Shown piece after piece: positions 10,396-21,341 of a DNA stretch of 64,000 bases. The stretch covers positions 5,232,337-5,296,336 of the forward strand of contig OZ007513.1 of NCBI GenBank assembly GCA_963931865.1, in the 5' to 3' direction. Origin of the DNA: Axinella damicornis. Its lineage: Eukaryota; Porifera; Demospongiae; Axinellida; Axinellidae. Numbering within the stretch: position 1 is the stretch's first letter; each line of letters begins with the position of its first letter. The notes under the pieces were generated by a model, which ran no database searches, was not told the DNA's origin, and saw only the letters and a program-made list of their open reading frames with translations. A program made the translations under genes and the position numbers.

Positions 10396-11195
10396 TGGCA
10401 GAGACCTGTGGAAGCAGAATTGCTATCCCCAGATCAACACCCCCCAATGATTACCGAGGATTACCGCGAGCAACTCCTCCAGGTGCTAGCTAGCTCGAGA
10501 CAACTAGCGGAAACCACTATACACAAGGCCCAGGGGCGGTACAATGGTCAATTTGACAGGAGGGCTCAGCAACGCCACTACAAAGTTGGTGACTGGAGAA
10601 CAAGGGAGGATGAGAAAGCTCTCACAGTCTAAAGAAAAAGTAAAAACGAACACCCCTCGCATCCTTTATCGAGTGATTGAGCGCAATGGACATGGACCCT
10701 ATCAAGTGATTGAGCGCAATGATCCGGATCTAACCATATCGAAGGTGTACTATCCGCAAGAAGGCAGTATACAAGTGCACCAAGAGAGAATCTGTTTCTG
10801 CCCACCAGGTGGGATACTTTTGGTATTGAACTCGTAGACACTCAATTGGTAGACCCCCAAAAAGGGTTCAAAAGCTTTTGCAGAAGGGTGCTGCATAATC
10901 ACACGTTGACCCGGGCCTACAGGGTGCCGCAGAAGCACGTGTAGAGCCAGACCTTTCAGGTCAGGGGACTGCTGAATCATGCAGAGATGTTGAACCAGCC
11001 CCTGTTCCGACTGATGAATCCAATGGTGACCCAGTCGAGGTGTCTGCTGAATCACACAGTGAACCAGGCACTATGACCGATGCATCAGATAGTGAACCGG
11101 TCTTAGTTGATGAATCCACCGAGGAGCCAACCAGTTTTCTGTTTGATTATTCTCTACCTACAGGTGACCAGACTAGTGCTATCCCTAAATCAACG
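10396..11195 (+). pseudogene. Ty3/gypsy integrase C-terminus with acidic tail, unit 3
   Basis: It starts PVEAELLSPDQHPP and DYREQLLQVLASSRQLAETT, loses part of the GDWVMVKFP segment, and then has a partly duplicated RVIERNGHGPYQVIERN stretch and DPDLTISKVYYPQEGSIQVH. The acidic tail follows (about 10870-11195), ending SLPTGDQTSAIPKS. The tail runs straight into unit 4. Confidence 0.75.
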
Positions 11196-11957
11196 CCCCC
11201 CGATGACTGCCGAGGATTACCGCGAGCAACTCCTCCAGGTGCTAGATAGCTCAAGACAACTAGTGGAAACCACAGTACGCAAGGCCCAGGGGCGGTACAA
11301 AGGTCAATTTGACAGCAACGCCACTACAAAGTTGGCGACTGGGTTATGGTGATCATGAAGTTCCCCCAAGAAGAACAAGGGAGGATGAGAAAGCTCTCAC
11401 ACCCCTGGCATGGACCCTATCGAGTGATTGAGCGCAATGATCCGGATCTAACCATATCGAAGGTGTACTATCTGCAAGAAGGCAGTATACAAGTGCACCA
11501 AGAGAGAATCTGTTTCTGCCCACCAGGAGGGATACTTTTGGTATTGAACTCGTAGACACTCAATTGGTAGACCCCCAAAAAGGGTTCAAAAGCTTTTGCA
11601 GAAGGGTGCTGCTGAATCACACGTTGACCCGGGCCCACAGGGTGCCGCTGAAGCATGTGTAGAGCCAGACCTTTCAGGTCAGGGGACTGCTGAATCATGC
11701 AGAGATGTTGAACCAGCCCCTGTTCCGACTGATGAATCCAATGGTGACCCAGTCGAGGTGTCTGCTGAATCACACAGTGAACCAGGCACTATGACCGATG
11801 CATCAGACAGTGAACCGGTCTTAGTTGATGAATCCACCGAGGAACCAACCAGTTTTCTGTTTGATTATTCTCTACCTACAGGTGACCAGACTAGTGCTAT
11901 CCCTAAATCAACACCCCCCGATGACTACCGAGGATTACCGCGAGCAACTCCTAGCCA
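11195..11957 (+). pseudogene. Ty3/gypsy integrase C-terminus with acidic tail, unit 4, and start of unit 5
   Basis: Same architecture: YREQLLQVLDSSRQLVETTV, KFPQEEQGRMRKLSHPWHGP, YRVIERNDPDLTISKVYYLQ, then the tail KGAAESHVDPGPQGAAEACV to SLPTGDQTSAIPKS. It ends just after re-entering the next unit (GATTACCGCGAGCAACTCCT at about 11930-11950), which proves a head-to-tail arrangement. The period is about 720-756 bp here against 690 bp in the first block. Confidence 0.75.
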
Positions 11958-12640
11958 ATAAGTTTATTTTCAGATCAAAGTGATCCACCACCAACTTGGC
12001 TTCAGATGTTTACAAAGCTCTGCCCTGAGGGCTTCAAGATCAAACTGCTGTAGTACAGCTTTACCATCGCCATGACTACTGCCCTTCACAGCATATGTAC
12101 GCAAGACGCCAATTGGCATCTATAGCCTATAATCGGTTAATATAAAGCTACAACCAAGCTATGTCAGGCCTGGGGAATCTTCACATGTGAACCACGGTAG
12201 ATGTCATGGATTCTAGACGCAATGGGTTATTCATATTCCCATCCAGATCCACAGCTACAGAGAAGCTAGAAAGCTGCAACTAGTTTCAGGTAGGTAATAT
12301 CCATAACCGCTGAAGGGATATGTAGCAGTGATACGAGTGGTGAAACTCCAGTTAGTGCCGTATTTTCGATCCACAAGAAGATTGCATCGTAGCCAGACAC
12401 TGGCTCCCCTGAGTACGCTTCATAGTGCTTCTGCTCTCTGCTGGTGCTTGTCCCATCTTTCTAGCCAGCACAAAATGTAAGATCGGTCTCATACAGTTGA
12501 GATGTTGAGATGAGGCGTGACTGTCACAAAAAAATTTGTTCGGGGCCAAAACCGGTCAGTGGGGACCAGCCAAAATTGGTTGCCCTGGTTGCTGTCCACC
12601 TGTACCAGAAGTGGTCGTGCGAGGTGGAGGTGTAAGTGTC
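11958..12640. other. no gene recognised
   Basis: I see no supported exon or repeat here. It separates the integrase-tail array from the next gypsy-derived gene. Confidence 0.45.
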
Positions 12641-13235
12641 AAGCACACAGTGAAAATGCCAACCTAACATGTCAAAAGACAGCTATGGACTTGAGGCGAG
12701 GAAGCAGCTAGGAGACCTGATGGAGGTGTACCAACTTTGTCATGAAGGATGGGGAGCTTTATTAGCCAAGGTGAGAACTGAAACCTAGCAGATCAATTGG
12801 CTTGTGCTTGTGTCAATTTGTGGTCTAACTAAGCCTCCTACACGATCTGCTTAGCTATAAACAGTCATACACTTTCTCTGCACTTTCTCTCTCCATGTCT
12901 ACTTAGCTAAATGGTCATTCTGCAATTGTTCCATTCAGGTCATTGAAGTCGGGTATGTCTGAGGAGAAGCAGTAAATGGTGTCGTCGGTTCAGTGAGCGT
13001 TTCAAGCTGGGACGAGGAAGGATGTGCAAGACATGGTATGTGCAGTACAAGTAGTATGAAGGTCATGCGCATTACCGCCCCTGAATCTCCCCAGTTCCAT
13101 TTCTCGCACAGTACATACAAAGTGTGAAAGTGATGTCATTACTAATGAACTCCCCTGCCTCCTTCCTCCTAGCCCCCACTTCCATTACAATGGAGGAACC
13201 TTAATGTGTTGATTTTTTGACTGTTCCACTCAGGT

Positions 13236-14520
13236 TGCTAGGTGTGGCACTTGCTAGCAAGCTAACCAATGCCCCAGAGCATCCAATCCAGTCAAATCCC
13301 CATCTTCCATATTGGCATCGACTTTGTGGGACCACTGCCTGAGTCGGAAAATGGGATAACCTCACACTGTAGATGCTCCCTTAAAAGTGTGCACCTGGAG
13401 TTGCTGATGCCCTCTTCAAGGTGTGTGTTCACTTCGTTGTGTGCATGTGTAGCTAGCTGTTGCATTTACCATGGCATTTCCATATGCTATCTCGAAGCTG
13501 CAATCTTGGTGTAGCATTTATTAGCCTACTTAATCAATCACATTTCATTCGATTCAACACATACTATGTCTTATGAATCATGTTACAGATATTCATGTGA
13601 ATGGGCCAGGGAACGAACTGTTGCAGCTCCTTCGAATTCAACAGTCTCAATACTGCATACCATCCCCAGGTATGTGCTTAGTACAACATTGTGATTAACC
13701 CAACAGTGGCGGTCCTCAGATCCATACAACTACCAGTTATTTGCAGAAGTGTTTATAATTATATAGAATGCTGTATAAGCACGGTTTACATGTCTATGTG
13801 GAGTTAGCCCCAATAATGTTGCTCCTGCAAGTGTAACCTCAATCTAAGGGATATGGTTGTGTGAGGGCTGTAAGCTTTCATAAAATAACCTGCTTCCTTT
13901 TTCTGTAGGCAAACGGTCTCGATGAAAGGTTTAGCCAGACCCTCCAAACCATGCTTGTCAAGTTTGCTGCTATGAAGAGGGAGAAGTGGGACGATACGTG
14001 TAACACGTCAAGGCATGAATCGACATGCTTTACCCCATTACGTTCTGGTAATCCACCCTCACCGTTGACATAATGTGCAAAGACACAGCTGACATTTGCC
14101 TGGACAGGGTCATGGATACTATATAGGGACCTACCACCATTCGAGGTGGAAAGAATGGCAGCTGAATGGCTCCAATGACTCGATGAGGCAAAAACCAATA
14201 TTATGTTGGCCCAGGAAAAACAGAACTAGGTCAACGATCGATCGCAAACATGCCAACCCCAAAGCCTACCAGGTAGGCGTCAAAATCCTTAAGAAGGATT
14301 TCATTACAAGGAAAAGCAGAGAAGAGGAGGCAAGATGGATGCAAAGTATGTGGGCCCATTTGTCATAACAAAGAAGAAAGGGTTGTACACATTGCAGTAC
14401 CCTGGTCATGTGATGAGCCGTGTCAATGGAGTACACCTCTAGCCCTATCTGACTCCACCTCCAAGTCCATCCAGGCAAGACCACGTGCACCCATTTGCAA
14501 GACTGACCGCTCTCCAAGTC
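13236..14520 (+). pseudogene. Ty3/gypsy integrase with intron-like gaps
   Basis: Segment 1 (about 13236-13420) begins after a CACTCAG acceptor, contains the integrase-core signature FHIGIDFVGPLPESENG and ends CTTCAAG/GTGTGT. Segment 2 (13589-13669) follows TGTTACAG and ends SLNTAYHPQ before GTATGT. Segment 3 (13909-14047) follows TTCTGTAG and continues in phase as ANGLDERFSQTLQTMLVKFA to HESTCFTPL. Segment 4 (about 14130-14460) holds the C-terminal part: YVGPFVITKKKGLYTLQYPG and RVNGVHL. In the integrase family these lie in exactly this order without introns. The gaps have canonical borders, so this is either a gypsy-derived host gene or an old insertion with fortuitous sites. Several stops and frame changes in segment 4 suggest decay. 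A weak upstream exon candidate ends at about 12770 (GALLAK/GTGAGA). Confidence 0.65.
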
Positions 14521-14599
14521 TAACAGCAGTCATTAAATTTTACCAGACCACAGCTTCTCATCTGACCTCCATCATGAAACTAGCTCACCCCTCCCTCCT

Positions 14600-14965
14600 C
14601 CAATGCCATCCCTGAGCCAACTTGATCAAGCAAGGTACTCTGGGCAACCTGAATGCCTTCCTGACATAACCATCAAATGTTACTTCAAGTACCCCTGTCA
14701 CAGAAGGAGGGTTCTATCCAGATTTTCCCAGATCGTTTCCTACCATCTCCAGTTTCAGAAGTTTCTGGGTGTCAAAGCGTTATTTGTTCTTTATCAGAGA
14801 GACAAAGGAGATTGTCCAGATACTACACACTGGTCAAGAAGGACATTGGGTGACTATCAGTACTATTGGTGCTGTACACCCTGAAGTCATGGTGTAATAG
14901 TATACTCCACTCTGCCAATCATAGCGAAGGCACAAATAGCGTGCCTTCTGGAAATGAGTTTAAGA
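14600..14965 (+). pseudogene. Ulp1/C48-like cysteine-protease-type fragment
   Basis: Across one frame change the stretch gives EIVQILHTGQEGHWVTISTI followed by GAVHPEVMV, two stops, and TLPIIAKAQIACLL. The GHW histidine and the surrounding strand resemble the C-terminal half of SUMO-protease-like domains that accompany gypsy-type integrases in some invertebrate genomes. That link is from general family knowledge. The Asp expected after PEV is replaced by stops, so it is inactive. Confidence 0.45.
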
Positions 14966-14989
14966 CTGCTGCTGGTGCTTATGCCTGCC

Positions 14990-15830
14990 TTTCATGCCTC
15001 TGCATGAGATCAAGATGTTGGACATGCGGGACTGTATTACCGCCCTGAAGACCGAAGTAGCAGAGTTGCGAACAGCGCTGTCAGAAGTACTAGCAAGGGA
15101 ATCCGTGAGATGCTGCAACTATATGCAAAATAGCTCGGACGCCTGGTCCACAGTTGGTTCCCGTGGCAAGCGTATGAACATCCCACAGTTTACCCAATCC
15201 AATCTAGGCCTGGTTCATCCTCATTATTGTATAAGAATGCAAATAACTTGACTGCCAAAATTGGACAATCTAAATGCACTTATAGCACTTCACCAGCCTG
15301 ATGCCATCTGTGTTGTTGAAAGCTGGTTCTGCCCAGATATTGCAGCTGCTGAAATAAGTATTGGTTACAATACTGTAAGGTTTGATGTTTATAATGTTCA
15401 AGTTTTTTAACAGGTCTTGTTTCTTGTACAGTGTGCACATTTAAGACACAGTTTAGCTGTTTTGTATCATCCCCTTAGTTCATCTGTTGATAATATTCAA
15501 TTTTGTAGAAAGTGTCCACCCATCCTATTTATCTAATTTGTATTAGTGGGAGAATTTAACATAGATCCCCCTCACAATTTGTACCAGAGACTGCTAACAC
15601 TTCTGTCCAGCTTTCTCTCGCGCAGGTTGTTCCTAGTACCACGCATACCTCCAGTACTGGCAAATCTACCCTGATCAAGCTTGCCCTTGTGGCCTCCCCA
15701 GCCAAAGTGGATTGTTCGACACCAGGAAGCCCCCAGCAGGAAAACATACTGGCACCCAAGGCTTGAGTGAGTTGCTAAATACTTTTAACTGGGACCACAT
15801 TTTCCTGATGATGTAAACAATGCATGGGTG
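14990..15830 (+). pseudogene. CR1/L2-like LINE: coiled coil and endonuclease fragments
   Basis: Positions 14994-15180 encode a short coiled coil (HEIKMLDMRDCITALKTEVA, then AELRTALSEVL) and AWSTVGSRGKR, the usual end of a LINE ORF1-like region. From about 15255 an endonuclease start appears (LNALIALHQPDAICVVESWF with the catalytic Glu). About 15545-15740 holds the endonuclease end (VGEFNID, then AQVVPSTTHTSSTGKSTLIK). About 15760-15830 gives FNWDHIFPDDVNNAW. Many stops and frame changes show it is dead. The reverse transcriptase part resumes at 16560. Confidence 0.7.
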
Positions 15831-16084
15831 CTTCAGGAGTTGTTGTTTCTATCGGTTGACTATAGCAAAGCAGTGGGAATTCGACAGAAACATAGCTCTC
15901 ATATTAGTGGGGCATTCCCAGGGGGAATATAAGAGCATGACCGGAAGAGTAAAGCAGTTGTTAGCTCTCCTGTATGGTGGGCAATGAATAGTAATCTGTG
16001 GTGAAGTGAAATAGCTAAGTGGTTGAAGGACACTATAATTATTTGTCATTTTCTGTACCATCACATTTAGAATTGTTTGCCGTG

Positions 16085-16545
16085 CAAGACCTTGGGAAAA
16101 TTCAGGAACTAAAGAATTGGCAGCGTGTATCCCAACAACTTTGAGCTGAGTCCACTTGGTACACTAGATCAGTTGAGTGGTGGAAGCAATGGGCGGAACA
16201 GTACCCGGAAATACCCCAATTTCCAGCTCAGCCAGCTTTGTACCTGCAACATTTTGCCTGGACACAACAGAAGCCAAGACAGTATGCACACCACATGACA
16301 GGGAGGCCAACGATCAGAAAGGAGCCTGTAGCACCCCAGTTGCTACGGAAGATGATGGCCCGGCAATCAGCATCACTATTGGACGTACGGATGATGACTG
16401 TCTGTCTACTTATTATCTCTGGATTTTTCCATTTCAACGAGCTGGAACAGATAAGATGTTCTAGTTTGTAGTTTTCTAGCACTGATGTGAGGGTGAGAGT
16501 ACAGCACAGCAAAACTGACCAACATCGAGATGGTAATAGCAAGAA
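16085..16545 (+). pseudogene. tyrosine-recombinase fragment (Crypton/DIRS type)
   Basis: The main frame (about 16170-16470) reads WWKQWAEQYPEIPQFPAQPA, then PTIRKEPVAPQLLRKMMARQ and LLDVRMMTVCLLIISGFFHF NEL, followed after a frame change by VRVRVQHSKTDQHRDG. KEPV, CLL..GF.RF.EL and SKTDQ.R.G are hallmarks of eukaryotic tyrosine recombinases. The position normally holding the first catalytic Arg reads FFHFNEL, so the Arg appears replaced. The fragment sits between the endonuclease linker and reverse transcriptase of a LINE, apparently inserted into it. Confidence 0.6.
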
Positions 16546-16559
16546 CTGGAAGTAGTCCT

Positions 16560-17250
16560 GTCACTCCTTCAATCTCAGAGGCCAGCGGGCCGACCAGAGA
16601 GAATCTCAGCCCGCATGCTCAAAGCCACAGCAGTAACAATCACTCCAATTGTGACTAAGTTGTTCGACCTCTTCCTCGTAACTGGCCACACCAATTCTCA
16701 AATCTATGGACCTCTCTATCTATCGCCCTATCTCCTTACTTGGCAACTTGAGGCATGAGGCATGTCTCCTCACTCATTCTTGAAGAGTTAGCTACATGTG
16801 AGTCATCATCCGCTTTCCACCAATGGGGCTTTCGCGCTGGGCATTCAACAGGCTCTGCCCTATATACCACTATTATCGACAATTGGCTGAGAAGCATGGA
16901 CGATGGTAAACCAGTTTGCTCTGTCAATTTCGATATATGTAAAGCGTTTGACCAGCATCCACAACTCTATCTGGCTGCCTGATCAGGTGCTAGAACAAGT
17001 TCAAAGCTCCAAGTACCTTGGGTTTTTTTTACCAACACCTCTAGTCTGGACCATATTCAGTCAATTTGCCTTCAAGCAGGAGACTATAATTATAGTGGTA
17101 CCACTAATTCTACAACTATGCAGATTCATGGCAATCACCCACCGTCTGTCATGATCAAATGTGCATGCCTGTCTCAACCTTATGGTTGCTGTTGCAGTAC
17201 ACGACATTGCAGCAACAGTTCCCAGAACTGATGTATAGATCTTCATTAGT
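16560..17250 (+). pseudogene. LINE reverse-transcriptase fragments
   Basis: The RT N-terminal part reads GRPERISARMLKATAVTITP and TKLFDLFLVTG. It is followed by the fingers/palm stretch FHQWGFRAGHSTGSALYTTI and CSVNFDICKAFD with motif A Asp kept. The YADD motif region is deleted. Further remnants follow: VQSSKYLGFF and HIQSICLQA. It is collinear with the LINE fragments at 14990-15830, so the recombinase fragment splits one element. Confidence 0.7.
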
Positions 17251-17780
17251 GGGTGGGTATCTTTAGTGATGGTGGTAGAGGTAGAGATTGAGCTTCTCCC
17301 TTAATTTATTGCCACATTGAGTGAGCCTTGTTATATTCTAGTTGAAACTGTGATAACCGAATGAACAAAGTGTAGATCTTCTATTCATAATGAAACTTAA
17401 TTGCTGTTTCATCAGAATGGTGGATATCCATGCATGAATCATAATTTTTATCGTATCACTCCACAACATTTCAGGACATAGTTATCAAGCGGAGTGGTGA
17501 TACAGATAATTATACTTCGTTGGAAACATTCACAGACTGCAACCAGTTCCTGGTGCAGGTAGGGTAGATATATACTAGATGTACAAGGAAACAGCTACTT
17601 CAAATCTACATGGACAAAAATAGCTTAGCTTACAAGTGTTAGAGGCATCAAAGAACTTGAAAATGGTCGAATAGTTGAGCATAACTTTGTGCTTGATAGT
17701 AAGGAAGTCCTGTTCCAGATCAATTATAGGCATTGAAATCCACAAGTGAACCACATGATTGGAGTAAAATGTTGAGAAGT
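17250..17780. other. no gene recognised
   Basis: This is AT-rich sequence without supported exons. On the minus strand it would be intron downstream of the last SF3B1-like segment. Confidence 0.45.
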
Positions 17781-18212
17781 TGGCGTCGTCGAACTCTTGG
17801 ATGAGGATCACCCTGACCTCACGCATATAGTAGTTGGCAGATCAATTGTCCATCAGAGGAATGAGGTAGCCAATGGCCTTCATGAATGCTGCCAGACCCT
17901 TACTGTGATGAGCTCTGGGAGACAGAGAGAGACACAACATGAGAGGAGTATTCCTGTAACAGGTTCCTGTACTCCACTTCCTCCCTGCCCCTCTCCAATT
18001 CCCTTGCCACCCTCTCACCTGATTCCCTTCCAGAGTTACACCAACACGGAGTCAACACCACTATCCCATAATTATGGTGTGGCAGCCTCGGGCAGGGCAG
18101 CGAGGGCAAGGGCAGTATGGTACAGACTTTCTGCTGCTCATCCACGAGGCCGTTATCAGCCCATAAGGATGACAATCTGCTGCACGGTCTTCTTGATCCC
18201 AGTGTGGCATGC
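17780..18212 (-). pseudogene. SF3B1: SF3B1 HEAT-repeat segment, decayed
   Basis: SF3B1 is the U2 snRNP scaffold that grips the branch site; its C-terminal half is HEAT repeats. On the minus strand, after the acceptor CTCGTTCAG, the sequence gives ACHTGIKKTVQQIVILMG, a stop, then NGLVDEQQKV, ALALAALPEAATP, GVDSVL..LWKG, and after a gap GLAAFMKAIGYLIPLMD, SANYYMREVRVILIQEFDD. These follow the order of the SF3B1 HEAT region, with about 15 residues missing between ILMG and GLVDEQQK, several stops and frame shifts, and a 100-nt insertion inside the KGLAAF repeat. The upstream exon at 20123-20207 joins the start in phase. It is clearly SF3B1-derived and, as read, non-functional. Confidence 0.8.
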
Positions 18213-18630
18213 CTGAACGAGGGTGAGAATCGTGAGATAGAGTAAGATTAGTAACGCTGATTACAGTCAGGTGACAGGGGTGCAGACAGTGAGAGAGTAG
18301 CAGGGGTCACAAACACCACCTTGCACAGATAATTAACTGTTAATATTCACTTCCCCCCATAGACAGTTTACAAAACAAATCCCCCTAGCTTGGGGTGGAA
18401 TTACATTGCATGTTGCAGGTATAATAAGTCAACTGTAATGTTTAGCTAGTCTCGTTTCCAGCCCCTTGCTTTGAAAGTTTGTCCCTCCCTAGCTCAGAAA
18501 GTCATTTAGTGTATATAGTGATTACTGAAAGAGTGTGGGTCTCAACTCAAATGCCATGCATCCATCCTGTGCACACCCACAGCAGGACCGTTAGGGAAAC
18601 CATACACAGAGGAGCCTGCAGGGAAGCCAC

Positions 18631-20008
18631 TAGCCTCGTTCCTAGGCCACGCTGAGTATGGCCTGCGAACGAGGCTATGAAGCCACTAGCCTCGTTCCTA
18701 GGCCACGCTGAGTATGGCCTGCGAACGAGGCTAGGAGGCCACTAGCCTCGTTCCCAGCCATGCACAGTAGGCCCTGGGAACGAGGCTATGAAGCCACTAG
18801 CCTTGTTCCCAGCCATGCACAGTAGGCCCTGGGAACGAGGCTATGAAGCCACTAGCCTCGTTCCCAGCCATGCACAGTAGGCCCTGGGAACGAGGCTATG
18901 AAGCCACTAGCCTCGTTCCTAGGCCACGCTGAGTATGGCCTGCGAACGAGGCTAGGAGGCCACTAGCCTCGTTCCCAGCCATGCACAGTAGGCCCTGGGA
19001 ACGAGGCTATGAAGCCACTAGCCTTGTTCCCAGCCATGCACAGTAGGCCCTGGGAACGAGGCTATGAAGCCACTAGCCTCGTTCCCAGCCATGCACAGTA
19101 GGCCCTGGGAACGAGGCTATGAAGCCACTAGCCTCGTTCCCAGCCATGCACAGTAGGCCCTGGGAACGAGGCTATGAAGCCACTAGCCTCGTTCCCAGCC
19201 ATGCACAGTAGGCCCTGGGAACGAGGCTATGAAGCCACTAGCCTCGTTCCCAGCCATGCACAGTAGGCCCTGGGAACGAGGCTAGGAAGCCACTAGCCTC
19301 GTTCCCAGCCATGCACAGTAGGCCCTGGGAACGAGGCTAGGAAGCCACTAGCCTCGTTCCCAGCCATGCACAGTAGGCCCTGGGAACGAGGCTAGGAAGC
19401 CACTAGCCTCGTTCCCAGCCATGCACAGTAGGCCCTGGGAACGAGGCTATGAAGCCACTAGCCTCGTTCCCAGCCATGCACAGTAGGCCCTGGGAACGAG
19501 GCTATGAAGCCACTAGCCTCGTTCCCAGCCATGCACAGTAGGCCCTGGGAACGAGGCTAGGAAGCCACTAGCCTCGTTCCCAGCCATGCACAGTAGGCCC
19601 TGGGAACGAGGCTAGGAAGCCACTAGCCTCGTTCCCAGCCATGCACAGTAGGCCCTGGGAACGAGGCTAGGAAGCCACTAGCCTCGTTCCCAGCCATGCA
19701 CAGTAGGCCCTGGGAACGAGGCTATGAAGCCACTAGCCTCGTTCCCAGCCATGCACAGTAGGCCCTGGGAACGAGGCTATGAAGCCACTAGCCTCGTTCC
19801 CAGCCATGCACAGTAGGCCCTGGGAACGAGGCTATGAAGCCACTAGCCTCGTTCCCAGCCATGCACAGTAGGCCCTGGGAACGAGGCTATGAAGCCACTA
19901 GCCTCGTTCCCAGCCATGCACAGTAGGCCCTGGGAACGAGGCTAGGAAGCCACTAGCCTCGTTCCCAGCCATGCACAGTAGGCCCTGGGAACGAGGCTAT
20001 GAAGCCAC
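18631..20008. repeat. 25-unit hairpin minisatellite inside the SF3B1 intron
   Basis: There are 22 units of 55 bp and 3 of 56 bp. Each unit is a 46-47 bp inverted repeat (TAGCCTCGTTCCCAG ... CTGGGAACGAGGCTA) plus a 9-bp spacer TGAAGCCAC, GGAAGCCAC or GGAGGCCAC. The same 9-mer (GGAAGCCAC) lies immediately left of the first unit and a spacer ends the array. Two unit subtypes differ in the loop, and a four-unit pattern near 18687-18907 is repeated from 18908, showing higher-order duplication. Confidence 0.95.
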
Positions 20009-20122
20009 TAGCACACAGTCTTCATTGAGCTGGGAGACTTTCCTCCAGTTCCCATAATGATTACATCCATGCTACCGGCATTACTTATAATCCCAAAGTC
20101 ACTGTTGGCGGCTGCCACTTGC

Positions 20123-20207
20123 CTGCCAGGATTTTGCTGTGCACACGGCTTTCAGGAAGGGAAGCAGGGAGGGGATGCCCAGGGCTGACGCCACCACCGC
20201 AAAGGCC
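20123..20207 (-). CDS. SF3B1: SF3B1 exon (HEAT repeat)
   Basis: The minus-strand exon of 85 nt encodes [28 protein letters not shown], nearly identical to the corresponding SF3B1 HEAT segment. The acceptor is CTTATGCAG. The donor is CAG/GCAAGT, a strong GC-type donor. It is followed in the minus direction by the minisatellite-bearing intron and the segment starting at 18212. Its first phase (1) fits the end of the exon at 51677-51820, which however lies 31 kb away on the other strand. The exon itself is intact. Confidence 0.85.
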
Positions 20208-20342
20208 CTGCATAAGGAAGGACGACCAACATCACATCATCACACAGTATCCTGCAAACAGAATAATTACCCATATAATTATGGAAAAGAAAGCTTCCAT
20301 CAAGTGATTGCTGTTGGTCCTTGTCACCTTCAATCCATACTA

Positions 20343-20620
20343 TGCTAGATTTTTGGGGCAGAGATATAAAGCTGGGATTTGCACATTGTGATCGGCATGA
20401 AAGGAGCTATCCACTGACGTCCGTTTTGCTGCATTTTAGCACATCACTGGAAGGTTCATTTAAACACAAGGAGTAGGAATTATGCCAGCTAAGAGCTATG
20501 CTAGGTATCTTGGGCTTAGGAAGCAGATACAAAGCTGGGATTGTGATCAGAGCAAATGGAATGTTCCATTTTGCCGTATGTTGAATTTCAACATAAAAAA
20601 CAGTCGTGAGTTTCAACATG
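20343..20620. mobile_element. AGCTGGGATT-family foldback repeat
   Basis: Two direct partial copies of the phrase AAAGCTGGGATTTGCA...TGTGATC...GCATGAAAGGAG lie here, preceded by CTAGGTATCTTGGGCTTAGG. The same phrase recurs at 46460, 47800, 49700, 51245 and 51435, often in inverted pairs, marking a high-copy foldback family. Confidence 0.6.
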
Positions 20621-20775
20621 TAAGCGTCAGTGAACAACAGCGATCACAGCTGTATGGTCAGAATCTTTGTGGGGCCTTTGTAAGACTGTACTGGCAACCA
20701 ACATCGAAGAGCGATCAAGCAATGGCGGCCGACGGCACGACAAAAATGCTTGTATCTCCACCACCGAAGTGAGTT
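20600..20775 (+). mobile_element. fragment of the element at 25067-25557, inverted
   Basis: The open stretch EFQHVSVSEQQRSQLYGQNL to MAADGTTKMLVSPPPK is the reverse-complement counterpart of 25225-25395 (EFWHVSVSERQRSRLCGQTL on the minus strand). Its function is unknown. It is a diverged copy without the terminal repeats. Confidence 0.55.
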
Positions 20776-21341
20776 TCAGAATGCACGATGAGGATGCGTA
20801 GTCCCACAGCGTGTGAGGCTACGAGTCATCATTGCTCACCTACGCATTCAGCACTCTCTCTCCATAGTGGGTTGCATTCATCAAGGTGCGTAACACATGT
20901 GAATGAAAGCTCGATCCATACTTAGTGCTGACTAGGTGGCATGTGGTGATTGACATTGGGTATGCCCCTTTGATAACACATCAAATTGGGAGGGGGATCA
21001 TTCAGGTCAAAGGGCCATACACAACACTGAGGTGAGGGGCTAATGGAGGCAGGCCACGGTGTAAATGTTGTGTACCAGTTTTGGATGTTGGTGTAGTTGC
21101 AGGCCATATACATAATATATAGTGCACTTTCCTATGATGTGTATGAGCCCTAATAATAACTCCTGACCACAGTTTACACGGTCTATGGTTTACCAGGCCT
21201 ACTGTTTACAAGGCCTACTTAAAACACTGTTTACATGGCCTATACCTAAACCACATGGCCTATACCTAAACCACTGTTTACATGCCATTGGCCTACTTAA
21301 ATTTCGGTGTGGCTATGTGTCTCATTGTGTAATGTTGTGTA

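Noticed and set aside
18631..20008. CRISPR array (regular repeats with short spacers)
   Set aside because: The 9-bp spacers are nearly identical, the repeat is itself a full hairpin, no cas genes exist and the DNA is eukaryotic with introns.
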